A stretch of DNA of 64,000 nt from Paramarasmius palmivorus (lineage: Eukaryota; Basidiomycota; Agaricomycetes; Agaricales; Marasmiaceae), in the NCBI GenBank assembly GCA_037176845.1, contig JAYKXP010000014.1, positions 496,001 to 560,000 of the forward strand, written 5' to 3'. The notes under the pieces are model-generated. The model was not told where the DNA came from and ran no database searches. It worked only from the letters and a program-made list of their open reading frames with translations. The position numbers and the translations under genes are program-made. Below, piece after piece: positions 47,102-60,926 of this stretch (position 1 is its first letter; every line of letters begins with the position of its first letter).

Positions 47102-47135
47102 ATGCAATATTAATCCTCACGCTTTAATATTGCAT
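47102..47135. repeat. Perfect 12-bp inverted repeat
   Basis: ATGCAATATTAA (47102..47113) is the exact reverse complement of TTAATATTGCAT (47124..47135), with a 10-nt spacer. It could be a hairpin, a palindromic binding site, or a mobile-element scar. Nothing nearby decides. Confidence 0.6.
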
Positions 47136-47430
47136 GCCTGAACTGTACCGCTTTCTGTAATCCTAATTGCACCGGACTGGTCTTTTCCTGATGGAATTCA
47201 TGGGGCCCTTCATTGTCACCAGGTAAGCCAACTCCCGTCCGAGATGATAGCACTTTCATAGCGGTGAGAATGTTGATCGGTGGTCTTGTCTTGTTGGTCT
47301 GGAGCACGAATCTTCGGAGCCTGCACTCCAAAGATACCGGGAATCATGCAGCTGATGAACAGAACAGAAACGTGGACTGTGCACATGAACAGTTCCCAGA
47401 TGAATTTTTGGAAAATAGCCCAAAATTGCA

Positions 47431-47470
47431 ACGTCTATCACGCCACGCCTGAACGGCGTGCAATAGATGT
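47431..47470. repeat. Compound hairpin
   Basis: CACGCC (47444..47449) pairs with GGCGTG (47455..47460) around TGAAC. Flanking ACGTCTAT (47431..47438) and ATAGATGT (47463..47470) also pair with one G:U, giving a two-part stem. Confidence 0.45.
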
Positions 47471-47818
47471 TCTGTATTCCGATACTGGCTGAGGTTTTGG
47501 ATTTTTTATTTACTTACCTGAAGAGAAAAAATTTTTTGACATGAGGATCGCAGAGTGGAAAAGTTCATGTGGCTGTGGCAGTGCCGAACCGGCTGAGCTC
47601 AGCTCAATGCTCGACATCGAGACCTTGCGTTACTCCCTTCTCTGATACCCTCAACATCACCTTTATCCTATATTTCTTATATCCTCAGTAGCCCTAATTG
47701 GGTTGCAAGCGCTGGGTCCGCTTTGGTTTTATCTCAACCTCCCACCATCAACCCAACCTTTCTGCCAACAATCCTCTCACAGCTCTCTTTATCGGCTTTT
47801 CCCTCATAAACGACCATC

Positions 47819-50626
47819 ATGTCTTACTCTGACCAGCCTAGCTCGCCGGGAACCATGTCAGGACGTCGCCTTACGAATAGAAATACGAACCGCTATAGTG
47901 TGACAGCACTGTTTAGCATGGCGGCGGAGCAGGATGTTGAAGTTGAAGATGATTTAGCGAGAGGTGCGTCCGAGAACCCAACGAGCGGTGCTTCAGAAGC
48001 TCAAAATTGTCACGCCTTGTAGCACAAAAGCGACTTCGGGATCTCAAGGGCAAGATTTCCGCGCAATCCAAGAAGAACTTCGTATTGGAACGAGACGTAC
48101 GATATCTTGACTCACGGATTGCACTCTTGATCCAGAACCGTATGGCGCTGGATGAGGTCCGTTTTATGGTTTCTGATCTTCGGAGACATTGTTAACGCCT
48201 TTTTTTTAGCAACGCGAGGTTGAGCGAACATTGGAGGAAGTCGACCCAACCGAAGGCCATTACCCGGACGACCGAAAGCTTCAGCAATACTCAAATCTCT
48301 TCTTCCTCCTTCAGTCCGAACCCAAGCATATCGCTGCTTTGTGTCGACTCGTCAGTCTGTCGGAAATCGACACTCTACTCCAAACAGTCATGTTCACCCT
48401 CTACGGCAACCAGTACGAAAGTCGGGAAGAACACCTACTCCTCACAATGTTCCAATCCGTTCTTTCAACGCAGTTTGAGACTGCCACAGAGTTCGGTTCA
48501 CTACTCCGCGCCAATACCCCTGTGTCTCGAATGATGACAACCTATACCCGCCGTGGACCTGGACAAAGTTATTTGAAGAGTGTGCTGGCAGAACGCATCA
48601 ACAGTCTCATAGAGCATAAGGATCTAAACTTGGAAATCAATCCAGTGAAGGTGATCATAGAACTGCTTTCTTGATATTCACCGCTTGATTGATTTTTTTC
48701 CCGTGTTAGGTCTACGAACAAATGATCAATCAAATCGAGGAAGAGACAGGGTCCCTACCTCCTACACTTCCTCGAGGAGTAGCGCCTGAGGTTGCGGCGG
48801 AAAACGTGGATGTCCAGACGATCATCGCACCGAGGTTGACGATGTTGATGGAAATCGCTAACAGCTTCCTCGTAACCATCATCGAGAGCATGGAGAGTGT
48901 ACCATACGGTATCAGGTGGATATGCAAACAGATTCGAAGCTTGACACGAGTGAGTTTGACTATTTCTGACTCGCCACTTGTTCGTTTATTGATAATTCAT
49001 TTGTGTTGTAGCGGAAGTACCCAGAAGCCACCGACTATGCGATCTGCTCTCTTATTGGCGGATTCTTCTTCCTCCGATTTATCAACCCCGCCATTGTGAC
49101 TCCTCAGGCGTACATGTTGGTTGAAGGTGTTCCGGCAAAGCACCCCCGCCGTACCCTCACTCTTGTTAGTCTCCTATCCGTCTCATGCCACTATTCGTCC
49201 TAACGGCATCGTAGATTGCCAAAATGCTCCAAAACCTCGCGAACAAACCATCATATTCGAAAGAAGCGTACATGATGACCCTCAATCCCTTCGTTGAGAA
49301 CAACAAGGCTCGGATCAATCAATTTCTCAACAGTCTGTGTGAGGTTGGAGATTTTTACGAAACACTTGAAGTAAGTTTCGGTCTTGGCCGCAACTTGCCG
49401 TTTTTTATTTTTGTTTGTCACAGATGGACCAATACATGGCATTGTCCAAAAAAGACCTCATGATCCACATTACACTCAATGAGCTGTACAACACACATTC
49501 ATTAATCTTACAGCACATCGAAACATTGGTACGTCACATTTGAGCATGTTTGCTGCGTCTGATATTCACTCTATTTCTGTTATAGTCACCGAACGATAAG
49601 CAGCACTTACGTATTCTAACGGACGAGCTTGGCCCCGCGCCATCCCAAGTTCCCCGGAAGGAAAACCGCACCATTGAGTTACCATTGTATAGTCGCTGGG
49701 AGACACCAGTTCACGACATCCAAAGCGCGTTGATGGATTCGGTTTCATCAAGCGATATGCTATACATGGAAACCAAATCCATATTCGTCCAGCTTATTCG
49801 GTCGATACCCAATGCCGCCGAGAAACGACCATACAACCTCGCCGCAATTGCTGAGCGAGCCGCTACAACGAAGGATGCTACGTTGGTTCGCAAGGGCATC
49901 AAAGTGAAGGAGATGCTTCGGGAACTAGAGGAGCAGAAGATTGTTGATCAAGCTGATGGTTATAAGCTGATGCAGGAGGAGGTCGCTGCGGAGCTCGTTC
50001 ATCTCGGTAATCTGAGGGAGAAGGTTTTGTTGGAGACCAAGTCGCTGGAAGCTGTTTACAAAACCATTTGCGATCACAACAATTACCTGCGCTCCCAGTT
50101 GGAGCAATATAAGGCGTACCTACAGAACGTACGACTTACAGCTTCAAAGGACAAGGGAAGCACGACCGGCGTTGGTGTCGTCACTGTTGGTGGGAAGGAG
50201 AAGAAACCCGCCAAATCTGTGGTTCTTGGGCCATATCGATTTACACATGCCCAGCTCGAGAAGGAAGGTATCATTGTCGAAAGCAACGTTCCAGATAACC
50301 GGTAAGTTTAACTCTCCATTCATTCGCCTATTGTACCTAAAGCCTGTCATAGGCGACCGAACATATACTTCAACATCACCTCACCTACTCCAGGGACGTT
50401 TATTATCGCTCTGCATTACAAGGGTCGCGAACGTGCCATTCTTGAAATGGACCTCAAAATTGACGATCTCCTTGAAAAGGTGAGTCTCTGAATATCTTGT
50501 ACGAGCTCAAGCGTCTGACCATCCCTGCAGCAAAAAGACAATAAACATCTTCTTGACCTGGAATACGTGCAGCTCAACGTCCCCAAGGTGCTAGGATTAT
50601 TGAAGAAGGTTTTTGCCAAGCGGTGA
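47819..50626 (+). CDS. IQGAP-related Ras GTPase-activating protein (Gap1/Sar1 type)
   Basis: This family turns off Ras and in mushrooms and S. pombe affects mating and morphology. After a short Ser/Asn-rich N-terminus ([14 protein letters not shown]) and a coiled-coil start ([17 protein letters not shown]), the RasGAP domain shows [38 protein letters not shown] (the arginine-finger region is MTTYTRRGP) and [17 protein letters not shown], the conserved FLRxxxPA block. The RasGAP C-terminal domain follows ([20 protein letters not shown], and [20 protein letters not shown]), ending [13 protein letters not shown]. No calponin or IQ motifs are present, so it is the short Gap1 type rather than full IQGAP. 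About 770 residues over roughly ten exons. Confidence 0.87.
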
Positions 50627-50945
50627 ATTTAGGATTTATCTGTCTATGTATTACCCTCTCCAACTACCGATACACTTCTTTTCTTGATTTCTATTTTTTC
50701 TGATGTTCTAGTCTCTTCTGCTATCTTATATCTCTCGGTCCTTTCCTTTCCTTTCCTTCGTGTTTCCGGATGTATTATTCTCATATGTAGTACACTGCAC
50801 CACTAAGAGCTGTTGTTTCCCTATCACTGGCACTCCAAGGTTTTGATCGTATGGCGGGGGAAGCGGCAATCTAATGTACATTCTAAGACTCTACTCGGTT
50901 TGGCCTACATATACATTTACAGATATGGATTGACATTCTACACGT
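50627..50945. other. Convergent gap with CTTTC repeats
   Basis: This 319-bp gap between converging stops holds a short CTTTC/CTTTCC repeat near 50740-50760 and TATCT-rich sequence. No gene seen. Confidence 0.45.
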
Positions 50946-53900
50946 TTAGACGGCACCAGGCAACTCGTTCGCATGCAATTTAGAGAATTGGGGCCTACCG
51001 GCTAGCGCTTCAACCATTTCTTTGATTCCCTCCCACCAGACATTTTTTCCTCTTCTGTTTTGCATGTCCGCCTGTGCAACCATCTCCTGAACAGGAACCC
51101 ACTTCACCGAGCTTTGCTGAATTGTAATCACCGCAGCGGAGTCAGGTAGTGCATGTCTGGTTTTGGCGGGCTGCTTCATCAGAATCTCATGCTGCCGCTC
51201 AATGAAGGACATGCATTTGAGTGACAATCGTACAGCGCGTGCCCGATCCATGGGAGACGGAATGCCACCTTGAAGTGTATGACCAAGCGAAGCTGATCTC
51301 GAGTCAAAAAGACTGCCACCCTCTTCCTTGAACATCTTTGTGATCACGTCTGTAGTATAGACTTGCGAAGCGACCTCGTTTCTGTGAATGATGAATACAT
51401 GTATCGTGGTGATGGATGACATGTTCGCACCTGATAACAATGCGTCCTTCACTCCTGCCTTTCTCGTCGAGGTTATACCTTGTCTTCAAGAATCTGACAT
51501 CTCTTCTGAGAGTATCTAGACTGATGCCTTGCTCTGGCGTATACACTAGGCACGCTCCCGTCTGCCAACAACTATCAAGATTTTGATACGGGTTGAAATA
51601 AAGAATAAGGGCTCACCGCTAGAGCACCCATGGTTGCAATATAGCCGCATTTTCCACCCTGAGTTTCAACCACGAACACTCGGTTCCTGCTAGCGCTTGC
51701 ACTCTGCTTGATCGCATCACAGGCATCGACTAGCGCATTCAAACTGGTATCGCTGCCCAAACTATGCTCTGTGACCGGTACGTTGTTACTGATAGTTGCT
51801 GGCAAGTGAACCATCGGGACATGGAATGCTGGATAGTGCTTTCGGCCTTCTTCCAAAATGAGCAATGAACTAAATGCTTCGAAGCCTCCAATCATGAGAA
51901 GCGCATTGAAAGAATGCTCTTGGAACTTAGATGCTATAGCTCCAAGGTCAATAGACGGCAATGCTCGGTTGGTTCCGAGTTCTGAGCCACCACGCGACAT
52001 CCAAGAGTCAACACCCAACCATGACAGATCGTGAATATTGTCATCTAAAAGACCGCGGAAACCGTTGTGAATTGCAATGGGGGTGTGTCCATAACGGATG
52101 CACCACCGAGCAGCGGCGCGAGTTGCAGCATTCATTCCGCCCGCAGGGGCACCCATGCTGTGAATGAACGATGAATTGAAGTATCTCGATAAGTAGAATG
52201 GTAGAACGTACTGCATGATTGCAACCCGCATTCTCTAAATCAATTGATCAATGAGATGGCGGCGATACTCAGTATTCGGATGAACTAACCTTCTCATGAT
52301 GAACCTTTTGCTGATCCAATGTCGACGTTGTGAAGAAGCCTTCCAGACTTTCTCTGAACTCTGGATCCCTCAGTGACATTGCTTTGTCGAAATCTCGTGC
52401 CTCTATGGCGTCAGCAACAGATCGCGTCTAAAAGGGTCAAATTTCAAAGTTAACGTTAGGCGCTCATCTAAATGAAAGCAGAACCGAACCATAGCGACGG
52501 CCTCCATGAGAGGTACGCGTGTAATTTTATTCTCTTGTATACCTATCATATAGGAGGGTGTCTCCGGAGTAGCCTCCATGAGTGCATCGACTGCCTCGAT
52601 TCCCTGCAGAGTGGGCTATATATTAGGTAGTTAATTGGCTGGATATTTCCCAGGGGATTTCACTGTACTCACTAAAATACGGTCCCATGCACAAGGTCTG
52701 CCTCCTCTCTGAGTATGACCTAGGGTAGTAACACGCGTATCCAGCCCCAACCGGTCAGTTAGAACATCTTTAACATATTCCGCCTTGATTGGGTTTAAGT
52801 CCTTGTCATGGGCGCCTTCCGCAATGATAACAATGGTTTTGCGTTTACCAACTTCACGGTGCTAATCGGGAACCATCAATTGAGGGTTATTGCAAGGAAT
52901 GACTCTCATTGCTCACACGTTGGATGCATTCACACATCTCGTTCTCCCAAGAGTCCGCTGATGGCGGACGTTCGGGAATGAAGATGAAGTCTGCGCCACC
53001 GCTGGAAGGGATACCGTTAGTTTTCAACGGGGCAAAAGTCAAACCGAGTTGATACCTGACACCAGCAAGCAATGCCAACCATCCACAGTGCCTTCCCATA
53101 ACTTCCAAAACGAATGCTCGAGAATGGCTAGCGGCAGTTGAGTTGATGTTGTCGATAGCTTCGCAAATTCGATGAAGGGCAGTGGGAGCGCCAATTGTAA
53201 GGTCTGTCATCGACATATCATTGTCAATAGAACCCACGAGTCCGGCGATTTTCAGGTGCGCATTGACAGTAGCTTGCTCCTTGGTGATCTTTCCTGTGAC
53301 AGGGTCAATACGAACAAGACATAGCTCCCGACAACATTGGAACGTGCCTTCGGAAAGTAACTTCTCTACTAGGCTTGGCCATTCAGCTCTGAACACGTCG
53401 GCACCAGTCAAACTACCATCTCCACCGCACACAACGAGAGCATCGATACCCTCTTTAATGAGATTGTTCGCAGCTGCCAGACGACCTTCTGGTGTGCGAA
53501 ATGTTTTTGATCGAGCACTTCCAATTAACGTACCACCCTATGGAGTAAGATAACATACTTAACGCCGAATCGATGAAAAACATAACGAGATAGCCACCTC
53601 GCTGAACCACCCTCTGACATCATCCCAGCCGACGCGGACGATGTATCTGCCCTTGAGAGTTCTGCCACCAATGTAGTCACCAGTGCCATCCTTCAATAGC
53701 TGACCATCTCCAAAGCGCAAGTTGTGGATGAGGTTTACATCGGCGTTTGAAGCGGAGGTAGTCGGAGTAGACGGAGTAGAGGATTCAGCTTCGGTATTAC
53801 CGCGAACAAGACCTTCATATCCTTCTCGAACCACATAAGCCTCGCAACCTCTGTTATTTGAAGTTGAAAATCAAGCAAGAGAGAAGATCGGAGAAGACAT

Positions 53901-53988
53901 ACTTGAGAATGGCAGCTTTGACTACAGCACGAACGACGGCATTCATGCCCGCGCTATCGCCTCCTGAAGTGAGTACTGCGATCTTCAT
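50946..53988 (-). CDS. PFK1: 6-phosphofructokinase, fungal two-domain type
   Basis: Phosphofructokinase phosphorylates fructose 6-phosphate in glycolysis. The start at 53988 gives [20 protein letters not shown], the ATP-binding glycine motif. A 50-residue Ser/Thr-rich insert follows [10 protein letters not shown] ([16 protein letters not shown]). The catalytic half has [36 protein letters not shown] and [17 protein letters not shown]. The regulatory half repeats the fold with [57 protein letters not shown] and [18 protein letters not shown]. The C-terminus has [20 protein letters not shown]. About 850 residues and roughly eight introns. The 183-bp promoter is shared with the next gene. Confidence 0.93.
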
Positions 53989-54171
53989 CGTGGAAGAACG
54001 GAGACGGATTCAGAGAGTGTGAGATGATGGAGGTCAAGGAAAAAGAGTGGGGGACAGAGTAGGAGCGGCAGATACTTGACATCGAGACGTCGACGCGTGT
54101 CGACGGATTTGGTATTTCCCTAACACTCCGTTTACCCTTTGCTCTCCCGCTTAGCCTTTGCCGCTACAGCC

Positions 54172-57100
54172 ATGAGCAGGCAGCTACGGCCAAGAAGATC
54201 ACGACCTAGCTATACACCTACTCTCTTTGATGACAATGAAGACCATAACGATGTAATCGAGGGCTCTCAACGCGACGACGAAAACTCAGACAAGAACGGT
54301 GTCGTAGACGGTGGTCTGGATGATCAAAGTAGCGGGAGCGATTTCGACCCTGAAAAAGAGCGAGAAAAGAGGAAAAAGAGAGGAAAATTCACGAAAGGAG
54401 ACGATGAGGGTTCAAATCCAGATTCAGACGAATTGTTTGAGGAAGATGAAGAACTTGAAGAACGTCCAAAGAAAAAGGGAAAAGGGAAAGCTACCATCCC
54501 AAAGAAACCTCAAAAGAAATCGGCCGTTGTCACTATCTCAGCTGGAAATACTCTGACTCCGTCTGCCAATGCCAGTCAGCCTGTGTCCCAGCAACAAACC
54601 CCTTCAAATGCTCACCAAAGTCTCACCGCGACACCATCCATAGCTCGTCGTAACTTTGGCAAACTCTACTCGCTTCCTACTCCAAGCGTCAGCCATAGGC
54701 ATCGTGCTGTCCCCCTCTTCACCCTTCCCAATTCGCGCACTTCAAGACTCACAGAGCCTCCCAAGTTGTTTGAAGAAGGTGCAACAACCGGTACGAACAG
54801 CTTCACGTCGAGTGCCAAAGTAATCGACAAGATAAGTAAGGCATGGGGATATAATGTCGGATCGGGTCCTCTGTGGGAGCTTGTAGAGGACCGAGGATGG
54901 TTCAAAGAGAGCGGAACTGCTCAAGAAGAAAAGCAAAAGCGTCCTCGTGTCCACGAGAATGTCGGTGTCAAATCCGGTTGGAGAATTCTGACTCTCGAGT
55001 GAGTTCTGTGTGAATTGTTGTTCCCTTTCCTACTCATAATCCCATAATGATAGGCAAGCAACACATTATCTCCCTACCGACGTAACGGCAACGGAGAGCG
55101 GTCAGCTGAAGCCACCCTCACCCGTAGCGTGCTCATTTGGGCCCTACGGCAAGCAAACCAAAGTGGAAGTACCCATGTTTGGAGGCTTCGCCATGGGTAC
55201 GCATTTGACTCGTATTTCCTCGAGCACCACTCATATCATGTCAGCGCAGTATATACCTGAATCCAAAGCTCACATTTTTAATGCTGGCGCTCAGGTATGG
55301 GCAATGGATTGGTGTCCACTATACGCAGAGGATCGACAAGGTACTCCCTATGTCAAGAACATATAATCTTGTCCTAACCCATAGTCAACAGTCGATCCCA
55401 CGCAATATCTCGCAGTCGCGCCCTTTCCTTCGGCATCTCATTTTCCGGAAGTCGGAAGGCCAAAACGCACAGCGTCACCGGGATGTATACAGATATGGAG
55501 CTTATCTCCCACCAAGGCGAGGCGCTCGCCAAAAGGGAAAGGTAAGGCCAGCGAGGGTGCAACTGGCCCAGAAGGTGGAGAGGATACAGGCAAGATGACT
55601 TGCGAGATGGTCTTGTGCTTTGACTTGGGACCCATACATGCTATGCAATGGGTTCCCCTACCGACCAACTCTCCTGTGAGCGTTTACCATTCTTGTCATA
55701 CGACGCTTATCATCAAGTTTGCAAGTTTTCCAACAGAGCCAAAACGACACCACAACCGACTAAACTCGGTCTCCTTTCGGCAACCTTTGAAGATGGATCT
55801 TTCGCGATATACGCCGTCCCAGATCCAGTCGAGCTACGTAGTCGTGCGAGTAATGAGACAGAAGGGCCGTTATTTGGTTAGTTCACAGTCGCGGGATCAA
55901 ACCGATAAATTTATTGTTATGCTCCTAGTCCATCTTCCTGCACCTATACTGCGGGTTGACACAGAAGAAGACTCCTGTTTTTGGAGTCTTGATTGGGCGA
56001 ATAGCGAGCTTATCGCCATTGGTACCACGAGTGGTAAGATTCTGACCCAATTACAATATTTCAGAGCTGATGTCGAACAGGCACGATTCTAGTGTACAAT
56101 CTTAAGTCCGCATTACAGAACGCCACCGATCCAGGTGCTTGATGAATCATTCTAAACTCCAGAGTATCAAGTTAACCCAATTGATTCGCAGATCTACCAA
56201 CATTGACAAGAGCAACCCATCCGCATCTTTTTCTTCCAACCCACTGCATCACAGCACATCAAAGTGCGATCCGGGCTCTGGCGTGGGTGAGAGCGCCATC
56301 CGATTCTCACATAGTTCAGGATCGGGCGCAAAGAACCGATTTTGAGGATGATGATGGCACTGAAGACGGGTTCAGAGAAGACCCAACCGTGATTGCTACA
56401 GGTGGATATGATGGAATGGAGTGCATGACTGACATACGGGAAGGAAAAGGCGTTGTGATGAATAGGACGAGAGGTAAGCCTTCAAATTTCGAAGTAATAT
56501 TGGTTTCTTCTACTCTGTCCTTTGTTCTTAGATGTCATCAACGCCCTAACTTATTCAACCTACGTCGGTGGACCGATCACGATTGATCATGAGAATATCG
56601 TCAAAGCTTATTCGGCCTCGCCCAAAATGTTGGGACGAGGACACCTGCTACTTGAGCCTCAGGGTCCGGTTTGGGTAAAGCGTTTTGCGTTACGTGTAAT
56701 ACCCATATTCAAAGTGCCTTTTCTTTATCAGAGCTTAAGCGCCTCGGACTATCATCCACAACTGGCCGTTGGATCCGCGGATGGATCATGTTTGACGACT
56801 AATATGTTACGGTCCGCTAGGAGGAGTAATAGTGTCGTATGTTCTCACACTCGCGTGAACAACAATGCATGTTCTAACCGCTTACTTGCCTAGCCGTTTT
56901 TTGTTCATAAAGTCTATCAAATGGACTACAGCAGGAACCTCAAGGAGTACCGCATGCTGGATAGGTTTTTACCTCAAGAGACGCAAGAAAAACCGACCGC
57001 TGGTCTGGAGAAGGCCAAGGCCAAGAAGAAGCCTAATGGACCCAATGGCAATGGGCAAGCTCACACTGGAGCTTGGCCACGAGAGGTCGGGATCCATGTC

Positions 57101-57286
57101 GTTAGATGGAATTCCTCAAATGGACCAGCGAATGCTGGTCTACTTGCGTCTGGAACAGCTTCGGGGTTATGTAGGGTCGACTGGATATGGGGTCGATGGA
57201 TGAAGGGAAGGATACCATATCATGGCATACCTAGCATTCGGGGAGAAGAAGAAGGAAGTAGTACAGACTCTGTAGATAGTGGTTAA
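54172..57286 (+). CDS. WD40 protein, probable TFIIIC subunit (tau91/Sfc6-like)
   Basis: TFIIIC recruits RNA polymerase III machinery to tRNA genes; one subunit couples an AT-hook-like basic head to a WD40 propeller. Here the start (MSRQLRPRRSRPSYTPTLFD) is followed by an acidic then Lys-rich region (EEDEELEERPKKKGKGKATI). The C-terminal 550 residues show WD-like blades: AGAQVWAMDWCPLYAEDRQ, GCIQIWSLSPTKARR, SCFWSLDWANSELIAIGTTS, HQSAIRALAWVRAP, VIATGGYDGMECMTDIREGK and ASDYHPQLAVGSADGS. About twelve small introns keep phase. The TFIIIC assignment rests on the layout and on WGYNVGSGPLWELVEDRGWF before the propeller, so another WD40 nuclear protein is possible. Confidence 0.65.
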
Positions 57287-57405
57287 TCCGATGGGAATTT
57301 TTCCCAAGTTCTAGCCCCTGTTCCATTCGCTACTTGTGCGCACGTGATCGCTAAAGCCTTCTTTCGCGTCTGAGACGAGCAGGAGACACATGTTTGTTGA
57401 CCAGC

Positions 57406-60400
57406 ATGTCGAATTCATCTTTCATGCAAGATAATTCGCTGGGGACTCACCCAGAAATATCTCTGGGCTCGTTACCCTCAGAATCTTTTATGACCCCTGG
57501 AAGGCCTTCTCATGGACCTAGTTCTCTCCGAGTACCCTCAACCTCTTCCGGAACCACGGCCATCTCTTCAGCTCCCCTATCGACTCCATCGCCACCTACG
57601 ATACCCTCTTTACGACAGAACAGGAAAGGATCTATTCTAGATGAATCATCATTATCTCGACGACTTGAACTCGATCACGAGGACGAAGACGAACTGGAAG
57701 ACGGAGATGTGGCAAAGACTCCTGGTGCAGAGAAGAACTCGAAATGGGGCCAAAGCGAATCTACTGCGTTGGAAACACCTATGACTGGGAAGGGTAGACC
57801 AAAGCACAGAAAGAGATCCAGTACGGCTACTGGTACAAAGGGGGTCACTTTGACACTTCGGGATCAGGAGAAGGTGCGTAACCTCGTTAATTCCAACTTG
57901 AAGAGTGTATTAATTGTCTAGTATTTACTTTATAGCATATAGACAGTATCACGAAAGAAAACTTTGACCTCAAGCTCAGAGTCCACTTTCTTGAAGAGCG
58001 GCTCGCGGAGTTAGCCCCCGAACAAATGGATGCGGCGCTCAAGCAGAACATCTCCCTAAAAATCGAAGCTCATAACCGTGGCCGTGAATGCAAGAAGCTC
58101 AAGAAGAGTCTTCATGAAGCGGAGAAGGAGATTGAGCGTCTGCAACGGGGAGTAGGATCTCGAACACGAGAACGCGAGTTGGAGGAGAAGCTGGAAGAAC
58201 GCGAGAGGGAGATACGTGAACTGCGAAAGAGAGTGTCCGGGGGTGGAAGGGCTTCGACCTCCGAATTGGATGCGGTCATAAGAGAGTTGGAGATTCGGAA
58301 TGAAGAGTTGGAAGACGAGTTGGAGAACGCTAGGGGTCTCTTGCAAGACAATCTCAATGAAATCGAAAGACTCCAGGATTTATTGGAGACTGCGAACTCT
58401 AAAGGAAATTCTTCCTTGTCAAATAGCCGCAGCCGCAGGGTAGACGACCTGGAGGACGAGATTGAGAGGCTGAAGGCGGTCATCGAAGAACAGAATCAAC
58501 TCATCAACGAGAAGGAGGACCAAAGAAACGACTTGCTTGATGAGATTGAGGCGCTCAATCTTGATTTCGAGAGGCTACAACAGAAGCAGGAGCAAGCCTC
58601 GATTGAGCGTAGCCACAGCAGGGCAATGATGTTGGAGGAGAGGGAAGAGAGAGAGGCAGTAGAGGAAGATTTGAACGACGTGAAGGATAGGCTTGCTGCA
58701 GCAATGATCGAGCTACAGCAGAAAGAGGATGATATTGAGAGGAAGAACCAAGCGCTGGAGGACCTGATGGCCGATCACCAACGAATCGTGTTGAAGGTTG
58801 AAGAGGAGTGGAGAGGTGAAGTTGACGAGGCCAGACAACAGGTTGAAGAACTTCGCGACGTATGTATATACCTTGATGGTTTGGTCATATCTGACTGGTG
58901 GTACGACAGGTTCTTGCAGAACGTGAAACTGAATCCAAAGATCTTCGTCTCAGCATGGCCGAGCTTGAAGCCAATACGAACGACTTGCACGTCAAGTTTG
59001 AGAAGACGCTTGCTCACCTTGAAGAGGAAGCCGATGCCAAAGACGCTGAGATCGAGTCTCTGAACGAAACTATACAGAGGCTGGGAGACCAGATATATGT
59101 TCTGGAGGATGAGAATGACAAGTTGAAGGAAGAAAGTGACAGGCAACGTGAGGAGGAGGCAATTGAACGTGAGCGGCTCGAGCAACTCGCTGCTGCCCTG
59201 AAGGATGTACGTCTGCCTCAAACTACTAAACTCGATCTCGGCATAATTGGTTACACATTATAGAAACTCAGCACTATCAAGGCAGAACTCGACGAAATGA
59301 CTGACGCATACGAGAATTGCCATCAAGAGATTGAGGCTCACCGACTTCGATCAGAAGAGCTGGCCACTCATATCGAGTCCCTGGTGGAAGAACTTCAGCG
59401 CGAGCGCAAACACCGCGAAGACGTTGAAGCGGATCTCGATGCAGCAGAGAAGGAGCACGATGCTCAGATGCGTCAAGAGCGACGGAATTTGGACGCCAAA
59501 GAGTCGGCTTTGCAGAGTGCCTTGAATGATCTCGCACGGGCTCAGTCGCTACTGAATCAACGGGAATCGGATCTGGCACAAGTGCAGAATGCGCTGCAGA
59601 CTCTGGAGCAAGAGTCGAAACGAGCTGGTGAGACCCATAGCACTGCTCGATTTTCGCTGCAGCTTGAGGTGGATCGTCTCAAGCGGGATTTGGAGAGGGT
59701 GGAGGATGAGTTGAGCCGGGCGAGGCAGGAGTTGAATGACAGAGATGCAAGGGGTCGGGATAGAGATGGTACCATTGACAAGCTACATGCGGAGAACAGG
59801 GATCTGGCTACCCAGTTGTCTGCACAGACACAGGCACGCCTCAACATCTCCGAGAAACTGGACACTGTCCAAGCTAGTCTCAAGGCGGCCGAGGCAGAAA
59901 TTACTACCTTTAAGACCAAGGTTGTGGAGCTCGAGGCTCGCTTGTCGAAAGATCAGAGATCGCTGTTGAACGCGGAGAGCCAGTACAGGGATCAGCTAAC
60001 AGAGAGGAACACCTTGCTCCTGACAATCTATCAATACATGGAGAAGATTCTTGGTGTCGATAAGACCCCGGTATGAGGCATTCTTGTCCCTAGAGTCCAA
60101 CTTACTTACAGGTCTTTCTGCAGAAGAAGGGCACGCAAGGAGAAACCAAACCTTTCACCAACTTTAGCGTGTTCCATGACAATCTACTCACTCGGCTGAA
60201 AGCACTTAGCAAGATTCAGGAAGATTTTGAAAAGAGGTGCAAAGAAGCAGAGGGTCGATTTGCCGACAAGGTTGCCGATATGAGAAAGCAGCTCGACCAG
60301 CGGTGGAAGCAGATTGATAAATTTGAGACGAGCGTGAAGGCTTATGCTGATGCAAAAACAACATGGAAACGCAAGATGAGTGCCAAGGAAGGTGAATTGG

Positions 60401-60926
60401 AAGCTTTGAAGGTAGCGTTCTCTTTCGATCTTTCGACACCTCATTTTTTGATGCATCTTTCCAGACAACGAATGCAGAGCTTACTGCACAACTTTCTGGT
60501 GTTAAGCGACCTGGAGGATCAGATGGCATGGAGATCAGGTCCCTTTCCACGAGGGCGCTCAACGCGGAGCGAAGACTGAACAATGCTCAGAATCAATTAG
60601 CGGCTACTGAAGAGAAGATCGCTGCTATGAACCAGAAGAGCACTACTGCTGACGCAAAGTGGGAGGCGCGAGTGAAGGAGTATGAAGCCCGATTAAAAGC
60701 CGCTGAGGAGAGAGTCAAGAGGGAGCGTCAAGGAGGGAAGGAAAGAGTGGTCGAGCTGGAGACCCAGATCAAGTGAGTTGTCTAGTTGCGTCCTTCAACA
60801 TCCACTGATAACGTTTTCAGGAGCCTTCAAAGACAGCTAGAGTTGGCCCAGAAACGCAGCCAGCAACTGACAGATGTAATAGATACCAACAAAACCAGCA
60901 AACCGGCTTCCCCTTCCATCAGATGA
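57406..60926 (+). CDS. Long coiled-coil protein with centrosomin motif 1 (Mto1/Pcp1-like)
   Basis: Centrosomin-motif proteins recruit gamma-tubulin complexes to microtubule organising centres. A disordered Ser/Pro-rich head (to about residue 150) leads into the CM1-like block VTLTLRDQEK (57845-57874), then after an intron HIDSITKENFDLKLRVHFLE and ERLAELAPEQMD, matching the Cnn_1N consensus. Almost everything after is continuous heptad coiled coil (KLKKSLHEAEKEIERLQRGV through LQRQLELAQKRSQQLTDVID), broken by about six short introns. It ends KPASPSIR at 60926. About 1,060 residues. No PACT domain is visible at the C-terminus. Confidence 0.82.

Larger units (their letters stand above)
46856..47818. 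other. Intergenic region with strong inverted repeats
   Basis: About 960 bp without a supported exon. It contains a perfect 12-bp inverted repeat at 47102..47135 and a second hairpin at 47431..47470. The promoter of the RasGAP gene occupies the right end, with pyrimidine-rich sequence before 47819. Open frames on both strands at 47110-47490 lie over each other and have no family support. Confidence 0.45.
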
